Below, piece by piece: positions 29,804 through 39,321 of a DNA stretch of 53,349 nucleotides. The notes under the pieces are model-generated. The model had not been told where the DNA came from, did not search any database, and saw nothing but the letters and a program-made list of their open reading frames with translations. The position numbers and the translations under genes were made by a program. Position 1 is the first letter of the stretch; each line of letters begins with the position of its first letter. The stretch comes from JOPF133 sp052144935 (GTDB taxonomy: Bacteria > Acidobacteriota > Terriglobia > Bryobacterales > Bryobacteraceae): the NCBI GenBank assembly GCA_052144935.1, contig JBKQPR010000022.1, positions 1-53,349 on the forward strand. The letters run 5' to 3'.

Positions 29804-30870
29804 ATCGCCGCCGGGCGGACCTGGCGCTCATCGGCAACACGGTGATCTGGGGAGCCACGTTTACGCTGGTGAAGACGGCCATTGGGAGCGTCTCGCCGAT
29901 CCTGTTTCTGGCGCTGCGGTTTTCGCTCGCCACGGCCGCCCTGGCGGTCTTCTTCCGCTTCCGTGGAGCAGGCGATTCGCCTGCCAACGGTCGAGTGAAG
30001 CTCGCCGGCACCCTTGGCAGGCGAGTCGCCTGCCCCACCACACGCCCCGCGTCAAAGGAGTGGACCCGAAGGCGGGGAGGAGAGCGCGGAGAAGCTGGAG
30101 AATGCACGGCTCCGGCCGGGATGCCTCCCGTGGCGCCCTCCTCGGGACCCCTTGGCGCGCCCGGCCGCAGGCGGGGTACCCGCTTCTGGCCGGGGGCCCT
30201 CACGGGCGCCTTCCTGTTTTGTGGATATTTGCTACAGACCCAGGGCCTGCGCTTCACCACCGCGCCCAAATCGGCCTTCCTGACCGGCCTGGCGTCGGTG
30301 ATGGTACCTTTGCTGGGCGCGCTCGTCTATAAAAGCAGACCCCAGGTTTCCGAAGTGGTTGGGGTACTGGTGGCCACCGCCGGCCTCGGCCTGATGACGC
30401 TTCAAGGCGCCGTCGGATCGATCGGCCGGGGCGATCTGCTGACGCTTTTGGGCGCCCTCGGGTTCGCCGCGCACGTTGTGGCGCTGGGCCATTTCTCCGA
30501 GCACATGAGCTTCGAATTCTTGTCTGTGATGCAGGTTGGTTCCGCGGCCGTGCTATCCCTCGCATTATGCTGGTGGATGGAAAGACCCCATGCCGAGTGG
30601 CGTCCGGTGGTGGTCTGCGCCATACTGATAACAGGGTTCCTGGCGACGGCTCTGGCTTTTACAGTCCAGGCATGGGCCCAGCAATTCACTACTTCGACGC
30701 GGACGGCCCTGATCTACATGCTGGAACCGGTGTTTGCCTGGATCACGTCGTATGTGTGGGCGGGTGAGAACCTTACGGGGCGCGCCGCCGTGGGCGCGGT
30801 GCTCATCCTGGGCGGAGTAATGTTGGTGGAGATGAAACCGTTGTATCCGCGGCTACATCCATCACAGTAG
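29800..30870 (+). CDS. EamA/DMT-family transporter with an in-frame repeat-derived insertion
   Basis: 356 aa from GTG at 29800 (overlaps the M20 stop; GGGAGCGGGAA just upstream). Ten membrane segments are expected for this drug/metabolite transporter family: DLALIGNTVIWGATFTLVK and PILFLALRFSLATAALAVFFRFR before the insertion, then GALTGAFLFCGYLLQTQGL, SAFLTGLASVMVPLLGALVY, and on to AAVGAVLILGGVMLVE. Residues about 55-128 are extra. They are Arg/Gly/Pro-rich, carry no membrane segment, and their DNA contains two inverted copies of the family 2 repeat. The family is usually about 290-300 aa, in keeping with an insertion of 60-70 residues in the second cytoplasmic loop. Whether the transporter still works is unknown. 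The substrate is probably an amino acid or metabolite. Confidence 0.82.
   Translation: MNRRRADLALIGNTVIWGATFTLVKTAIGSVSPILFLALRFSLATAALAVFFRFRGAGDSPANGRVKLAGTLGRRVACPTTRPASKEWTRRRGGERGEAGECTAPAGMPPVAPSSGPLGAPGRRRGTRFWPGALTGAFLFCGYLLQTQGLRFTTAPKSAFLTGLASVMVPLLGALVYKSRPQVSEVVGVLVATAGLGLMTLQGAVGSIGRGDLLTLLGALGFAAHVVALGHFSEHMSFEFLSVMQVGSAAVLSLALCWWMERPHAEWRPVVVCAILITGFLATALAFTVQAWAQQFTTSTRTALIYMLEPVFAWITSYVWAGENLTGRAAVGAVLILGGVMLVEMKPLYPRLHPSQ
29964..30040. repeat. Two inverted family 2 repeats inside the EamA reading frame
   Basis: GTGGAGCAGGCGATTCGCCTGCCAACGGT at about 29963-29991 is represented by the hairpin GCAGGCG-ATT-CGCCTGC (29968-29984). Its inverse follows at 30016-30034 (GGCAGGCG-AGT-CGCCTGCC). 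The two are separated by about 30 bases. They preserve the frame and add codons. Confidence 0.75.
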
Positions 30871-30878
30871 CAGTTGCG

Positions 30879-30902
30879 GCGGAAGCAGAATACGGCTTCC
30901 GC
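30879..30902. terminator. Hairpin between EamA and HtrA genes
   Basis: Perfect 8-bp stem GCGGAAGC/GCTTCCGC with an 8-base loop, starting 9 bases after the EamA stop. There is no T-run. It may be a Rho-assisted terminator or an mRNA 5' hairpin of the HtrA message. Confidence 0.35.
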
Positions 30903-30928
30903 AAGCACCCTGAGGAGTAAAGAGATCC

Positions 30929-32551
<1,623 letters not shown>

Positions 32552-32584
32552 CCGGAATTCACGCTTGAACCTTCGCTTGTGATG

Positions 32585-32616
32585 GCGGCCGGGAGAGTTT
32601 TCCCGGCCGCTTTTTT
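32585..32616 (+). terminator. Rho-independent terminator of htrA
   Basis: Perfect stem GCGGCCGGGA / TCCCGGCCGC with a 6-base loop followed by T6, starting 33 bases after the htrA stop codon. Confidence 0.9.
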
Positions 32617-32731
32617 GGGCTCCTGACGTGAGCGCCAACGCGTTGCCGGCCGCCGGAATTGTGGGTCTTCAGTCAACAGGTGTATCCGTTATGGCGGACT
32701 GAGTCCCATCATGGTCCGACAACAGGCCATT

Positions 32732-33220
32732 TTAGATTTGAACCTGCGCGTGGGGCACCCGCCGCCCCAGGAATAAGAGACCCAACCCGGCAATCAAAGT
32801 CAGCGGCGCGATTGAAAATACCACGAGCGTTTCGGCGAGCATCAAGAAAGCTGCGGTGAGGATTAACCGGCGACGCGAAACCGCCAGGCCGGTCATTCCC
32901 AGGACCGCGCTCAGGAGCACCCCTCCGGGAATCAGCGCACAAATCGCCGCGGCTCGCCGCTTCGATTCGCCGTGCACGGTGATGGATCTGCACGGGTCGT
33001 TGGGCCTGAGTGTAGCGCTCCATTCAGGGCCTCCCCCACCATCCCAACGAAAGCATGGGTCGGACATCTGCGAAACGGTGCGACCGATAGACCAAATGGC
33101 TACAGCCGCCGGAGGAGCCGAAAGGATGGCGGCGAGCAGCACTGCAGTTGGCGAAACCTGAGTCACGATCCAGCTTAGCCTCGCTCCCGATTCTAACTGA
33201 TGCCAAGCAGATCCGCCCAA
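32732..33220 (-). CDS. Small hypothetical membrane protein
   Basis: 162 aa at most, opening with TTG. Three hydrophobic segments are visible: VSPTAVLLAAILSAPPAAVAIWSI (about 22-45), ICALIPGGVLLSAVLGMTGLAV (about 92-114) and LILTAAFLMLAETLVVFSIAPLTLIAGLGLLFLG (about 118-151, perhaps two spans). A polar loop at about 50-90 (SDPCFRWDGGGGPEWSATLRPNDPC, in short pieces) would face outward. No family is recognised. The start is uncertain, since TTG has no good ribosome binding site. Convergent with htrA across its terminator. Confidence 0.5.
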   Translation of the reverse strand: MGGSAWHQLESGARLSWIVTQVSPTAVLLAAILSAPPAAVAIWSIGRTVSQMSDPCFRWDGGGGPEWSATLRPNDPCRSITVHGESKRRAAAICALIPGGVLLSAVLGMTGLAVSRRRLILTAAFLMLAETLVVFSIAPLTLIAGLGLLFLGRRVPHAQVQI

Positions 33221-33274
33221 GCCGCCTTGTGTGTTTAGCGATTCTGCATTGGTGAATTCCAGAGCGTTGCCGCT

Positions 33275-33486
33275 AAGGAACCGCGCAAGAATAACTTCAC
33301 AGGCTGGCGCTGTGGCGCAGGCTCTCAGCCTGCAGCGTCGAGTCTCGACTCGACGCTTTTGCGGCCCTAGCTAGGACGACGGGCGTCGGCACGAGTGCCG
33401 ACGCTACAGGCTGAGAGCCAGGCTGAGAGCCTGCGCCACGCCTGCCATTCAGCCAAGCGTACAACTTATTCTTGCGCGGCTCCTTG
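33275..33486. repeat. Four-hairpin palindromic repeat, family 1, copy B, with outer arms
   Basis: The core 33312-33439 repeats copy A (GTGGCGCAGGC ... GCCTGCGCCAC) with hairpins GCAGGCT/AGCCTGC, GCGTCGAGTC/GACTCGACGC, GCGTCGGCAC/GTGCCGACGC and a partly duplicated AGGCTGAGAGCC. Further out, AAGGAACCGCGCAAGAATAA (33275-33294) faces TTATTCTTGCGCGG plus CTCCTT (about 33465-33485), extending the palindrome to about 210 bases. GGAACCGCGCAA also precedes copy A. Nothing else is seen in 33221-33703. Confidence 0.8.
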
Positions 33487-33703
33487 GCGCCGTCACCTGC
33501 CGAACCCACCTTGCGCCTCTCTTCTCACTCGGCGCCACCGGGCAGATCCACTACTCGCCCGGTCCGTTCGTGGAGCTTCGTCCATGCTAACTTCTGTTAG
33601 CGGGCCCTTGAAAACATATGTCAGCAGCGCATTTGGGCGGCAGATCGGTGAGAATTACCGTGAGAGCCGCGCGGCTTAATCCAATCAATCTCAGGAGTCC
33701 ATA

Positions 33704-34732
33704 TTGTCCCGCAACGTGAAGAACCCTTTAGTCCGGCTTTTTAAGGTTACAGTTTGGCTCGCCGTGTTCTGTCTGGCGGCTGTGGCGGCGGTGATGGTGC
33801 TGGCGCCACATCAGGACTGGGCATGGGGGGCGCGCGCCCGCATCGTGGCGGCAGTTTACCGGCCCGTTAAGTTTCCTGGCTTTGCGCGCGAGCGGGATCG
33901 GCGATGCACGCTGGCCGACGCGTGGCGCGAGGCGGTGCCCGATCGAGCTCTGGCTGCCAGGAGGATCGAGCGGGACATGCGCCAGGTTCGTGTGGACGGA
34001 AATCTGGAGCTGGTGGAGACGGCTGCGGGACGAATGTGGATTCCCGCCAGCGACAGGATGGCCTACGCGGAGGAGTTGGCGGAGCAAGGCGAAGAGGAAT
34101 ATGGGGCCGACAACAAGGGCGTACGGCCGGGAGACACGGTGCTCGACTGCGGCGCCAATGTCGGAGCTTATACGCACGAGGCGTTGCGGCACGGGGCGAG
34201 TCGCGTGGTGGCGATCGAGCCGGCCCCGTGGGCGCTGGAGTGTCTGCGGCGGAATTTCCCCGAAGAGATCCGGGCGGGACGGGTGATCGTCTTCCCGAAG
34301 GGTGTGTGGGACCGGGACGACACGCTCGTGCTCAACGTGCCGCCGGGCATGGCGAGCACCGCGGCCACCGTGGCGCTCCAGAGAGCGGCCGGAGTTGAGG
34401 TTACGGTACCGCTCACGACCATCGACCGGATGGTAACGGAACTGCACCTCGCGCGAGTGGACCTCATCAAAATGGATATCGAGGGCGCCGAGCCCAACGC
34501 TCTGCGGGGCGCCCTGCACACCGTCGAACAGTTTCATCCGCGCATGGTGATTTCGCTGGAGCACCGCCAGACGGACCCGGACACGATCCCCACTTTGACG
34601 CGGCAACTATGGCCCGGCTATTCAGTCGAATGCGGGACCTGCACGAACATGAACGAGCATTTACAGCCGGTGGTGATGTTCGCCCAGTTAATTACGGGCT
34701 CCGGATCGCGCTATACAGAGCGTCTTAAGTAA
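33704..34732 (+). CDS. FkbM-family methyltransferase, membrane-anchored
   Basis: 342 aa. TTG start at 33704, with AGGAG six to seven bases upstream. One N-terminal membrane segment (TVWLAVFCLAAVAAVMVLAP, about 16-35), then a Rossmann-type SAM domain: DTVLDCGANVGAYTHEAL (motif I, about 145-162), VVAIEPAPWALECLRRN (motif II), DLIKMDIEGAEPNALRGA (motif IV, about 250-267). FkbM proteins O-methylate sugars or polyketides, often on surface polysaccharides; the acceptor here is unknown. The last six codons and the TAA come from the left end of the IS630-type element. Without the insertion the frame would have read CGC TAG at the target site, so the original protein ended at residue 336. Confidence 0.85.
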   Translation: MSRNVKNPLVRLFKVTVWLAVFCLAAVAAVMVLAPHQDWAWGARARIVAAVYRPVKFPGFARERDRRCTLADAWREAVPDRALAARRIERDMRQVRVDGNLELVETAAGRMWIPASDRMAYAEELAEQGEEEYGADNKGVRPGDTVLDCGANVGAYTHEALRHGASRVVAIEPAPWALECLRRNFPEEIRAGRVIVFPKGVWDRDDTLVLNVPPGMASTAATVALQRAAGVEVTVPLTTIDRMVTELHLARVDLIKMDIEGAEPNALRGALHTVEQFHPRMVISLEHRQTDPDTIPTLTRQLWPGYSVECGTCTNMNEHLQPVVMFAQLITGSGSRYTERLK

Positions 34733-35825
34733 TTGCGCATAATCTGCGCAGGGTTTCGTTCTTGTTGGCCCAGCCTGCGAACACCTCCTCGACTGCATCG
34801 ATGACCTCTTCCAGGGTCGGAAAGTAGCGGTTGTGCAGGCAACACCGGCGTGTGAGCTTCCAAACACGCTCGATCGGATTCAAGTCCGGACTGTAGGGCG
34901 GCAAGTAGTCCAACTCAAAGTCTGCCAAGTGCCGCTCGCGCCAGTCCTGGTGAAGACGGGCGTGATGATATTTTGCGTTGTCGGTAATCACTACGACGCG
35001 TCGTCCGCTTCGGATGCTGACCCGTCGCAGACCCCGCATGAACTGGAAGAAGGTCGTCGCATTGAACCTTTCGGTCTCTTGGCGAAACCAGAACTTCCCG
35101 TCCCGCAAACGCACTGCACCAAAGTATCCTACGCTGCGCCGGGTGGGGTGATGCAGCAGTATGGGATCTTTGGTTTCCGGTGGCACCCACATCCGACAGC
35201 GAGACCCGTGCTGTTGGAAATGGACTTCGTCGGTTGCCCACAGGTCGATTCCATCGTCCTGCCTCAGCGCTTGGAGTTTTTTTTATGCGCCTTCTGTTTT
35301 GCTGGGTCAGCCTGAGCGATCACCGGCCGCGGTTTGCGCAACCGAAATCCCAATTGCCGAAACAGCCGTTGGCACTGCCGTGCCCTCAAGTCAATGCCAT
35401 ACTGACGTTCAATCCAACTGGCCAGCGTCTTGCCGTCCCACAGATTCCCACTGAGGCCTGCCTCGCGGGGCGTCCGACGCAAGACCGCATTGACTTCCTC
35501 GATCTGCTGGTCGCTCAGGCGCCGCGGCCGTCCCGACCGCTCGCCCTCCAGCAGTCCGGCCAGCCCCATCTCTTCAAATGTGTGCACCCAATACTCGACC
35601 GTTCGGGGCGCGTCCCCCAACACCCTTGCCGCTTCCGGGCATGTCATGCCTTGCGCCACGAGCAACACGCCGTGCAGTCGATGATCGTAGCGCGATTCTT
35701 CTGATCGTCGGATCTCATCTTGCAACCCGAGAACAACCATAGCGGAGTCTGCGATACCAAGTGGTCTCACTTCTCCATCAGATCACGTTCTCACCTTATG
35801 CGCAATTACTTAATGACGCTCTGTA
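34714..35825. mobile_element. IS630-type insertion sequence
   Basis: About 1.1 kb. The ends are inverted repeats: TACAGAGCGTC-TTAAGTAATTGCGC on the left (from 34714) and its inverse on the right (ending 35825), about 30 bases with a single-base gap. They are flanked by TA on both sides (34712-34713 and 35826-35827), the target duplication typical of IS630/Tc1 elements. It carries one transposase gene in two overlapping frames on the minus strand. Only one copy is in this window. Confidence 0.88.
34725..35770 (-). CDS. IS630-family transposase, two frames joined by probable -1 frameshift
   Basis: The first frame (35770-35264) encodes helix-turn-helix domains: QGMTCPEAARVLGDAPRTVEYWVHTFEEMG, then a second HTH (TLASWIERQYGIDLRARQCQRLFRQLGFRLRKPRP, in short pieces). 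It ends in AHKKNSKR at a run of eight A residues (35284-35277 on the minus strand). Slipping back one base in this run continues as KKLQALRQDDGIDLWATDEVHFQQ into the DDE domain, with VVVITDNAKYHHA and YLPPYSPDLNPIERVWK. A-run slippage is a known way for IS630 elements to make full transposase, so this looks like programmed frameshifting rather than decay. The stop overlaps the IS end and converges on the FkbM stop. Confidence 0.85.
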
Positions 35826-36009
35826 TAGCAGGTGGCGGAAGACGCATGGAAGGGGCGGCCCGCGATGCGGCGTCGACCTCAGGGGTTCCGATGGTGCAGG
35901 CAGGGAATCAACTCGCGTGTGGATGGGCCCAGAAGGCACGCCAGGATTTGGCTGCCCCACAATGGCGACCAGCAGGGTCCTTAATATGCCTGCATCATGC
36001 CGCCTCCGG

Positions 36010-36984
36010 TCAAAGGTCGCTAAAATCGGGCGGCAGTTGGAACCGCGTGGCCACATCTTGAATGCGCTCCCCAACCTGGCGGATGTTGGCCTCCATGATT
36101 GCGGGCGCCTGGTCGCGCGAGGCCAGGAGCAGATAACCGATGCGGAACGGATCGATGCGCATGATGCGGCAGCAAGTGGCGTCCACGGCCACCGGATCGC
36201 GCCCCGCCACCAGCACCCCGGCCGCTTTTGGCGTGCCCTGAATGGGGCCGTTGCCTTCCATCCCGACGATGCCATCCACCAGCGCGAACTGGCGCGGAAA
36301 GACGGCATGCAAGTCGGCGATGCACTCCGGAATTCCGGCCCAGTGCAGCACGTTCTTGGGCCAGCCGTAAACGCCGCCCGGCACCACGCCGAAGAGGTTT
36401 TTCATGGACAGGGTGGCCCCCACCCAATGATGCGTTTTCAGCTTGGCGATGGAGACCAGCAGGTCGGCGCTCAGCGGCGAATTGGACAGGTAGATCTTGT
36501 CCAGGCGCGAGAACGGCCTTGCGGGACGCACCAGCGTGACCTCGTCCACGTTGAGGTCCACGAAGCGTTCCTCGAATTTCGGCACGATGCGGAAATAGCC
36601 GGCCGCATCCGCCAGATCGAGCGTGTTGCGCCGGTGGCCGGGGCCCTCGGCGATCCGCACCTCCGCCGCGCCCATCCCCAGAAACGCTTCCATGGCCGCG
36701 TGCACGACCATGGGATGCGTGTTGATGGCGCTGTCCGGTTCGAACTCCACCAAATTGGGCTTCAGCAGCACCCTCCGGCCGCGCACCTCCAGCCGGTGCT
36801 GCTCGAGAATGTTCCGCACCGTGCCGTAGAGGCTCTGCCCGTAAGCCGGCGCCCTGGTGATCGAGACCGTGGCCGGCTGGATGGGCGCTTCGCGATGGCA
36901 GCCGGCCAGCACGGCGGCCCCCGCCCCTACCCCCGCGGAGGCCGCTAGCAGTTCGCGCCTGGTGATGTGGTTCCGCATGGTCAT
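36010..36984 (-). CDS. DUF362 protein with Tat signal
   Basis: 324 aa. It starts with a twin-arginine signal that also carries a lipobox-like end (ITRRELLAASAGVGAGAAVLAGC), so it is an exported, probably lipid-anchored protein. The body follows DUF362: VLLKPNLVEFEPDSAINTHP (a nucleophile/metal-region motif), AEVRIAEGPG, LVSIAKLKTHHWVGATLSMKNLFGVVPGG, MEGNGPIQGTPKAAGVLVAGRDPVAVDATCCRIM. No ferredoxin-type Cys clusters, which some DUF362 proteins have, are present. Function unknown. The start overlaps the stop of the upstream toroid protein gene (ATGA), and both follow the Tad genes on the same strand. Confidence 0.85.
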   Translation of the reverse strand: MTMRNHITRRELLAASAGVGAGAAVLAGCHREAPIQPATVSITRAPAYGQSLYGTVRNILEQHRLEVRGRRVLLKPNLVEFEPDSAINTHPMVVHAAMEAFLGMGAAEVRIAEGPGHRRNTLDLADAAGYFRIVPKFEERFVDLNVDEVTLVRPARPFSRLDKIYLSNSPLSADLLVSIAKLKTHHWVGATLSMKNLFGVVPGGVYGWPKNVLHWAGIPECIADLHAVFPRQFALVDGIVGMEGNGPIQGTPKAAGVLVAGRDPVAVDATCCRIMRIDPFRIGYLLLASRDQAPAIMEANIRQVGERIQDVATRFQLPPDFSDL

Positions 36985-37913
36985 GCTCCCAGCAGAGGAT
37001 TGCCTTTCTCAACCGCCACCAGCAGACCCAGCGCGGTCTCGGGCGTGGTGCGGTACGTCACCAGGGGAGGACAATAGCCGGGCGGCATCTGGCCATGCGC
37101 CATCAGCCCCAGCCGCAGCCAGTTGAGCGCGTCGGCCGACCGGCAGCCGGCCAGAAACTGCCGCGCCACCGCCAGCGCGCGATCCACCTTCGGGGACTTC
37201 ACGCGACCGAGCGCCGCCAGCGCCATCCCGGTGGTTTCCGGATAAGGATTCGCAGCGTATCCCAGGGCTTGCTCCGCGCCGTGATTCCAGCCGCCCTCCT
37301 GGCAGGTGTGCTCCAGCAAATATCGCCGCCCCGAATCCAGCCGCTCGGCGATCCCCGGCGAAGTGCCCCGCCGCAGGGCCTTCTGCAACGCCAGAATGGC
37401 GATCGAAGTCGGCCCCACCCAGGCAGCCGTACCCGGCACCCACGGCCATCCCGGAGACGCCTGCTCGATGAGCGGCGAATTCCCGCGCAGAAACTCGCGC
37501 AACCGGTAGATGAATGTCGAATTCTGCCCGGCGGTGCGGAGCAGCCATCGGACGGCGGCCTCGTACCGCGGCTTGCCCAGCCGCTCGGGAGGCAGCAGCG
37601 CCACCAGGCCCGTCACCCAGGTGCTTTCGTCCACGCCGCCGCGCGGAGCCCAACCGCCATCGGGCCGCGCGGTAGATGCGATCCAAGTCATACCACGAGT
37701 GGCGGCATCCCGCTCCCCGGCTGCCAGCAGCGCCAGGATGGCGTAAACCGTCGGCTCGGTCCAGGAACCGCCCCGCGTGTACGGCCAACCGCCGTCCGGG
37801 TTCTGTCTGCTGATAAGAGTCTCAATCGGCATACCGGCAATGGGGCGCCGGGGGCGGCGTAGCCACGGAAGCAGGCGGGAACAGAACCCCATAGGGACCG
37901 CTTCGCCCTTCAC
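36981..37913 (-). CDS. Terpenoid-cyclase/prenyltransferase-fold (alpha-alpha toroid) protein
   Basis: 310 aa from GTG at 37913, or about 303 from the ATG at 37892. Contains QW-like and squalene-cyclase-type repeats: LISRQNPDGGWPYTRGGSWTEPTVYAILAL, WIASTARPDGGWAPRGGVDESTWVTGLVAL and CQEGGWNHGAEQALGYAANPYPETTGMALAAL. These are the (N/R)PDGGW plus helix pairs that build the alpha-alpha barrel of squalene-hopene cyclases and prenyltransferase beta subunits. The catalytic DxDD motif of cyclases is not seen, and the length is half that of a cyclase, so it is probably a binding or non-classical enzyme. No signal peptide. Paired with the DUF362 gene by an ATGA overlap. Confidence 0.75.
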   Translation of the reverse strand: MKGEAVPMGFCSRLLPWLRRPRRPIAGMPIETLISRQNPDGGWPYTRGGSWTEPTVYAILALLAAGERDAATRGMTWIASTARPDGGWAPRGGVDESTWVTGLVALLPPERLGKPRYEAAVRWLLRTAGQNSTFIYRLREFLRGNSPLIEQASPGWPWVPGTAAWVGPTSIAILALQKALRRGTSPGIAERLDSGRRYLLEHTCQEGGWNHGAEQALGYAANPYPETTGMALAALGRVKSPKVDRALAVARQFLAGCRSADALNWLRLGLMAHGQMPPGYCPPLVTYRTTPETALGLLVAVEKGNPLLGA

Positions 37914-37949
37914 CGCGTCCGCCCGCTCCGGCGCCGAATCGATTGGTCG

Positions 37950-38045
37950 TCACCGCACCACCTTGCGGCGGCGCCGCCGCGTGAGCAGCATGACCAGCGT
38001 CACCCCCGCTCCCAGCCAGATGGCTCCTTGTAGTCCTAAAATCAT
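37950..38045 (-). CDS. 31-residue membrane micropeptide A
   Basis: The ORF starts at 38045 after CAGGAG with six bases of spacing and encodes MILGLQGAIWLGAGV, TLVMLLT, RRRRRKVVR. One hydrophobic segment of about 20 residues is followed by five arginines and a lysine, so the C-terminus should stay in the cytosol. It is too short for usual gene finders. Its twin lies about 200 bases upstream in the transcript (38248-38349) with the same pattern, supporting both as real. It sits between tadC and the toroid protein gene, 36 bases before the latter. It may be a small subunit or regulator of the pilus inner-membrane platform (inference). Confidence 0.6.
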   Translation of the reverse strand: MILGLQGAIWLGAGVTLVMLLTRRRRRKVVR

Positions 38046-38247
38046 GTTTCGCTCCTGTTCGGTTGGTTGTTCGACCACTCTCTTCCGGTCTCCGTACCGG
38101 AACGGGGCCTTCGGGACGCCCGTCGGGAAAGTGGTCCGGACGAGTTCATGACGCCACGTCCGCCGGCTTCGGGGACCCCCGGGCCCGGCCCGGTATCGAG
38201 CCGCGCCCTGAAGGGCGCCCCCTCAGGGAGCGGATTGCAAGGCGCCT

Positions 38248-38349
38248 TTAGTGTTGGGCTCTTTTGGTCCGCCGCCGTCTCAAAAATATCAACAGAGCGG
38301 CGCCGGCTGCCAGCCAGATACCGGTTTGAATGAGGGTCATTTGGTTCAT
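38248..38349 (-). CDS. 33-residue membrane micropeptide B
   Basis: The ORF starts at 38349 after AAGGAG with nine bases of spacing and encodes MNQMTLIQTGIWLAAG, AALLIFLRRRR, TKRAQH. It aligns with micropeptide A over the whole span: xQxGxIWLxAGxxLxxxL followed by four or five arginines and a lysine. It begins 22 bases after the tadC stop codon, so it should be on the same mRNA. A single membrane pass with a basic cytosolic tail is predicted. No database family is recognised. The 200 bases between the two micropeptides hold a GC-rich imperfect repeat stretch and no other ORF I can support. Confidence 0.6.
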   Translation of the reverse strand: MNQMTLIQTGIWLAAGAALLIFLRRRRTKRAQH

Positions 38350-38371
38350 CGTCGTATGCTCCTTCTCGGGT

Positions 38372-39319
38372 CTACCCGATGCTTTTCATCATCGGGAAGA
38401 GGTATTTGAAAATCTGCAGAATGCCGGGGCCGGCCGCCACGATCAACATGGACGGCAGAATAAAAAAGAAAATCGGAAACACCAGCTTCACGCCCACCTT
38501 GCCGGCGCGCTCCTCGGCATCCTGCCGCCGGCGCGTGCGCAAGAAATCCGAGTGCGTGCGCAACGATTCGCCCATGCTCGTGCCGAACCGGTCGTTCTGA
38601 ATCAGGATCGCCACCAGCTTGCGAATCTCCGGCTCGCCGGTGCGGTCGGCCAGGTTGCGCAGGGCCTCGGAGCGGCGCTTGCCGGCCCGCATTTCCAGCG
38701 TCACCAGCGAGAGTTCCTCGCTCAACTGCGGATGGCTTACCATGAGCTCCCGCGCCACGTGCTGGATGGCCTGGTCCAGCCCCAGACCCGCCTCTATCGA
38801 AACCACCAGGAGGTCCAGGGCGTCGGGCAGCGACAGACGCACGGTTTCCATCCGTTTCTTCACTTTGCGCTCCAGAAACATGCGCGGCAAAATCCATCCG
38901 GTCATGCATCCGAAGCCCATCAGCGCCATCTTCATGGCCGGGTTGGAGGGCATGGAGGCCTCCAGCATGAGGCTCACTATCAGCATCATCAGGGTGGTCA
39001 GGATGCGCACGCCGTAGAACACCGCCGCGGCGTTCTCCGAGCGGAACCCCGCCTGAATCAAGTTGGTTTTCAGGGTGGCCTGCTCGGCCTCCGAGGACGG
39101 CACCCGCGAGCCGATCTGGTGCAGCACCGAAACCAGCGTGCTGGGTTCGCTCTCCGCCAGGCCGTCCACCGCCGCGCGCTGCGTATCGTCGCTGATCACC
39201 GGCGTGCCCAGTTGCCGCAGCAGGCGGGCCGGCCGGTAGTACACGCGGTATCCCAGCCAGGCCCCACCGAGCATCAGCATCACGAACAGGCAAAAACAAA
39301 TGACGACCGGAAGAATCAT
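38372..39319 (-). CDS. tadC: TadC, Tad pilus inner-membrane platform protein
   Basis: 315 aa. The start at 39319 is preceded by AAGGTG and lies two bases after the tadB stop; the open frame continues much further upstream only as a shadow of tadB. It carries a T2SSF (GspF-like) domain: SLPDALDLLVVSIEAGLGLDQAIQHVARE, LSLVTLEMRAGKRRSEALRNLADRT, LIQNDRFGTSMGESLRTHSDFLR. There are membrane segments at the N-terminus (VVICFCLFVMLMLGGAWLGY), near residue 105 and 135, and at the C-terminus (VFPIFFFILPSMLIVAAGP). With TadB it forms the membrane platform that CpaF drives to assemble Flp pilin. Confidence 0.9.
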   Translation of the reverse strand: MILPVVICFCLFVMLMLGGAWLGYRVYYRPARLLRQLGTPVISDDTQRAAVDGLAESEPSTLVSVLHQIGSRVPSSEAEQATLKTNLIQAGFRSENAAAVFYGVRILTTLMMLIVSLMLEASMPSNPAMKMALMGFGCMTGWILPRMFLERKVKKRMETVRLSLPDALDLLVVSIEAGLGLDQAIQHVARELMVSHPQLSEELSLVTLEMRAGKRRSEALRNLADRTGEPEIRKLVAILIQNDRFGTSMGESLRTHSDFLRTRRRQDAEERAGKVGVKLVFPIFFFILPSMLIVAAGPGILQIFKYLFPMMKSIG

Positions 39320-39321
39320 GT

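Noticed and set aside
34725..35770. Transposase considered a frameshifted pseudogene
   Set aside because: The frame change sits exactly on an A8 run suitable for -1 slippage, both domains are intact and the IS ends are intact, so programmed frameshifting is more likely.
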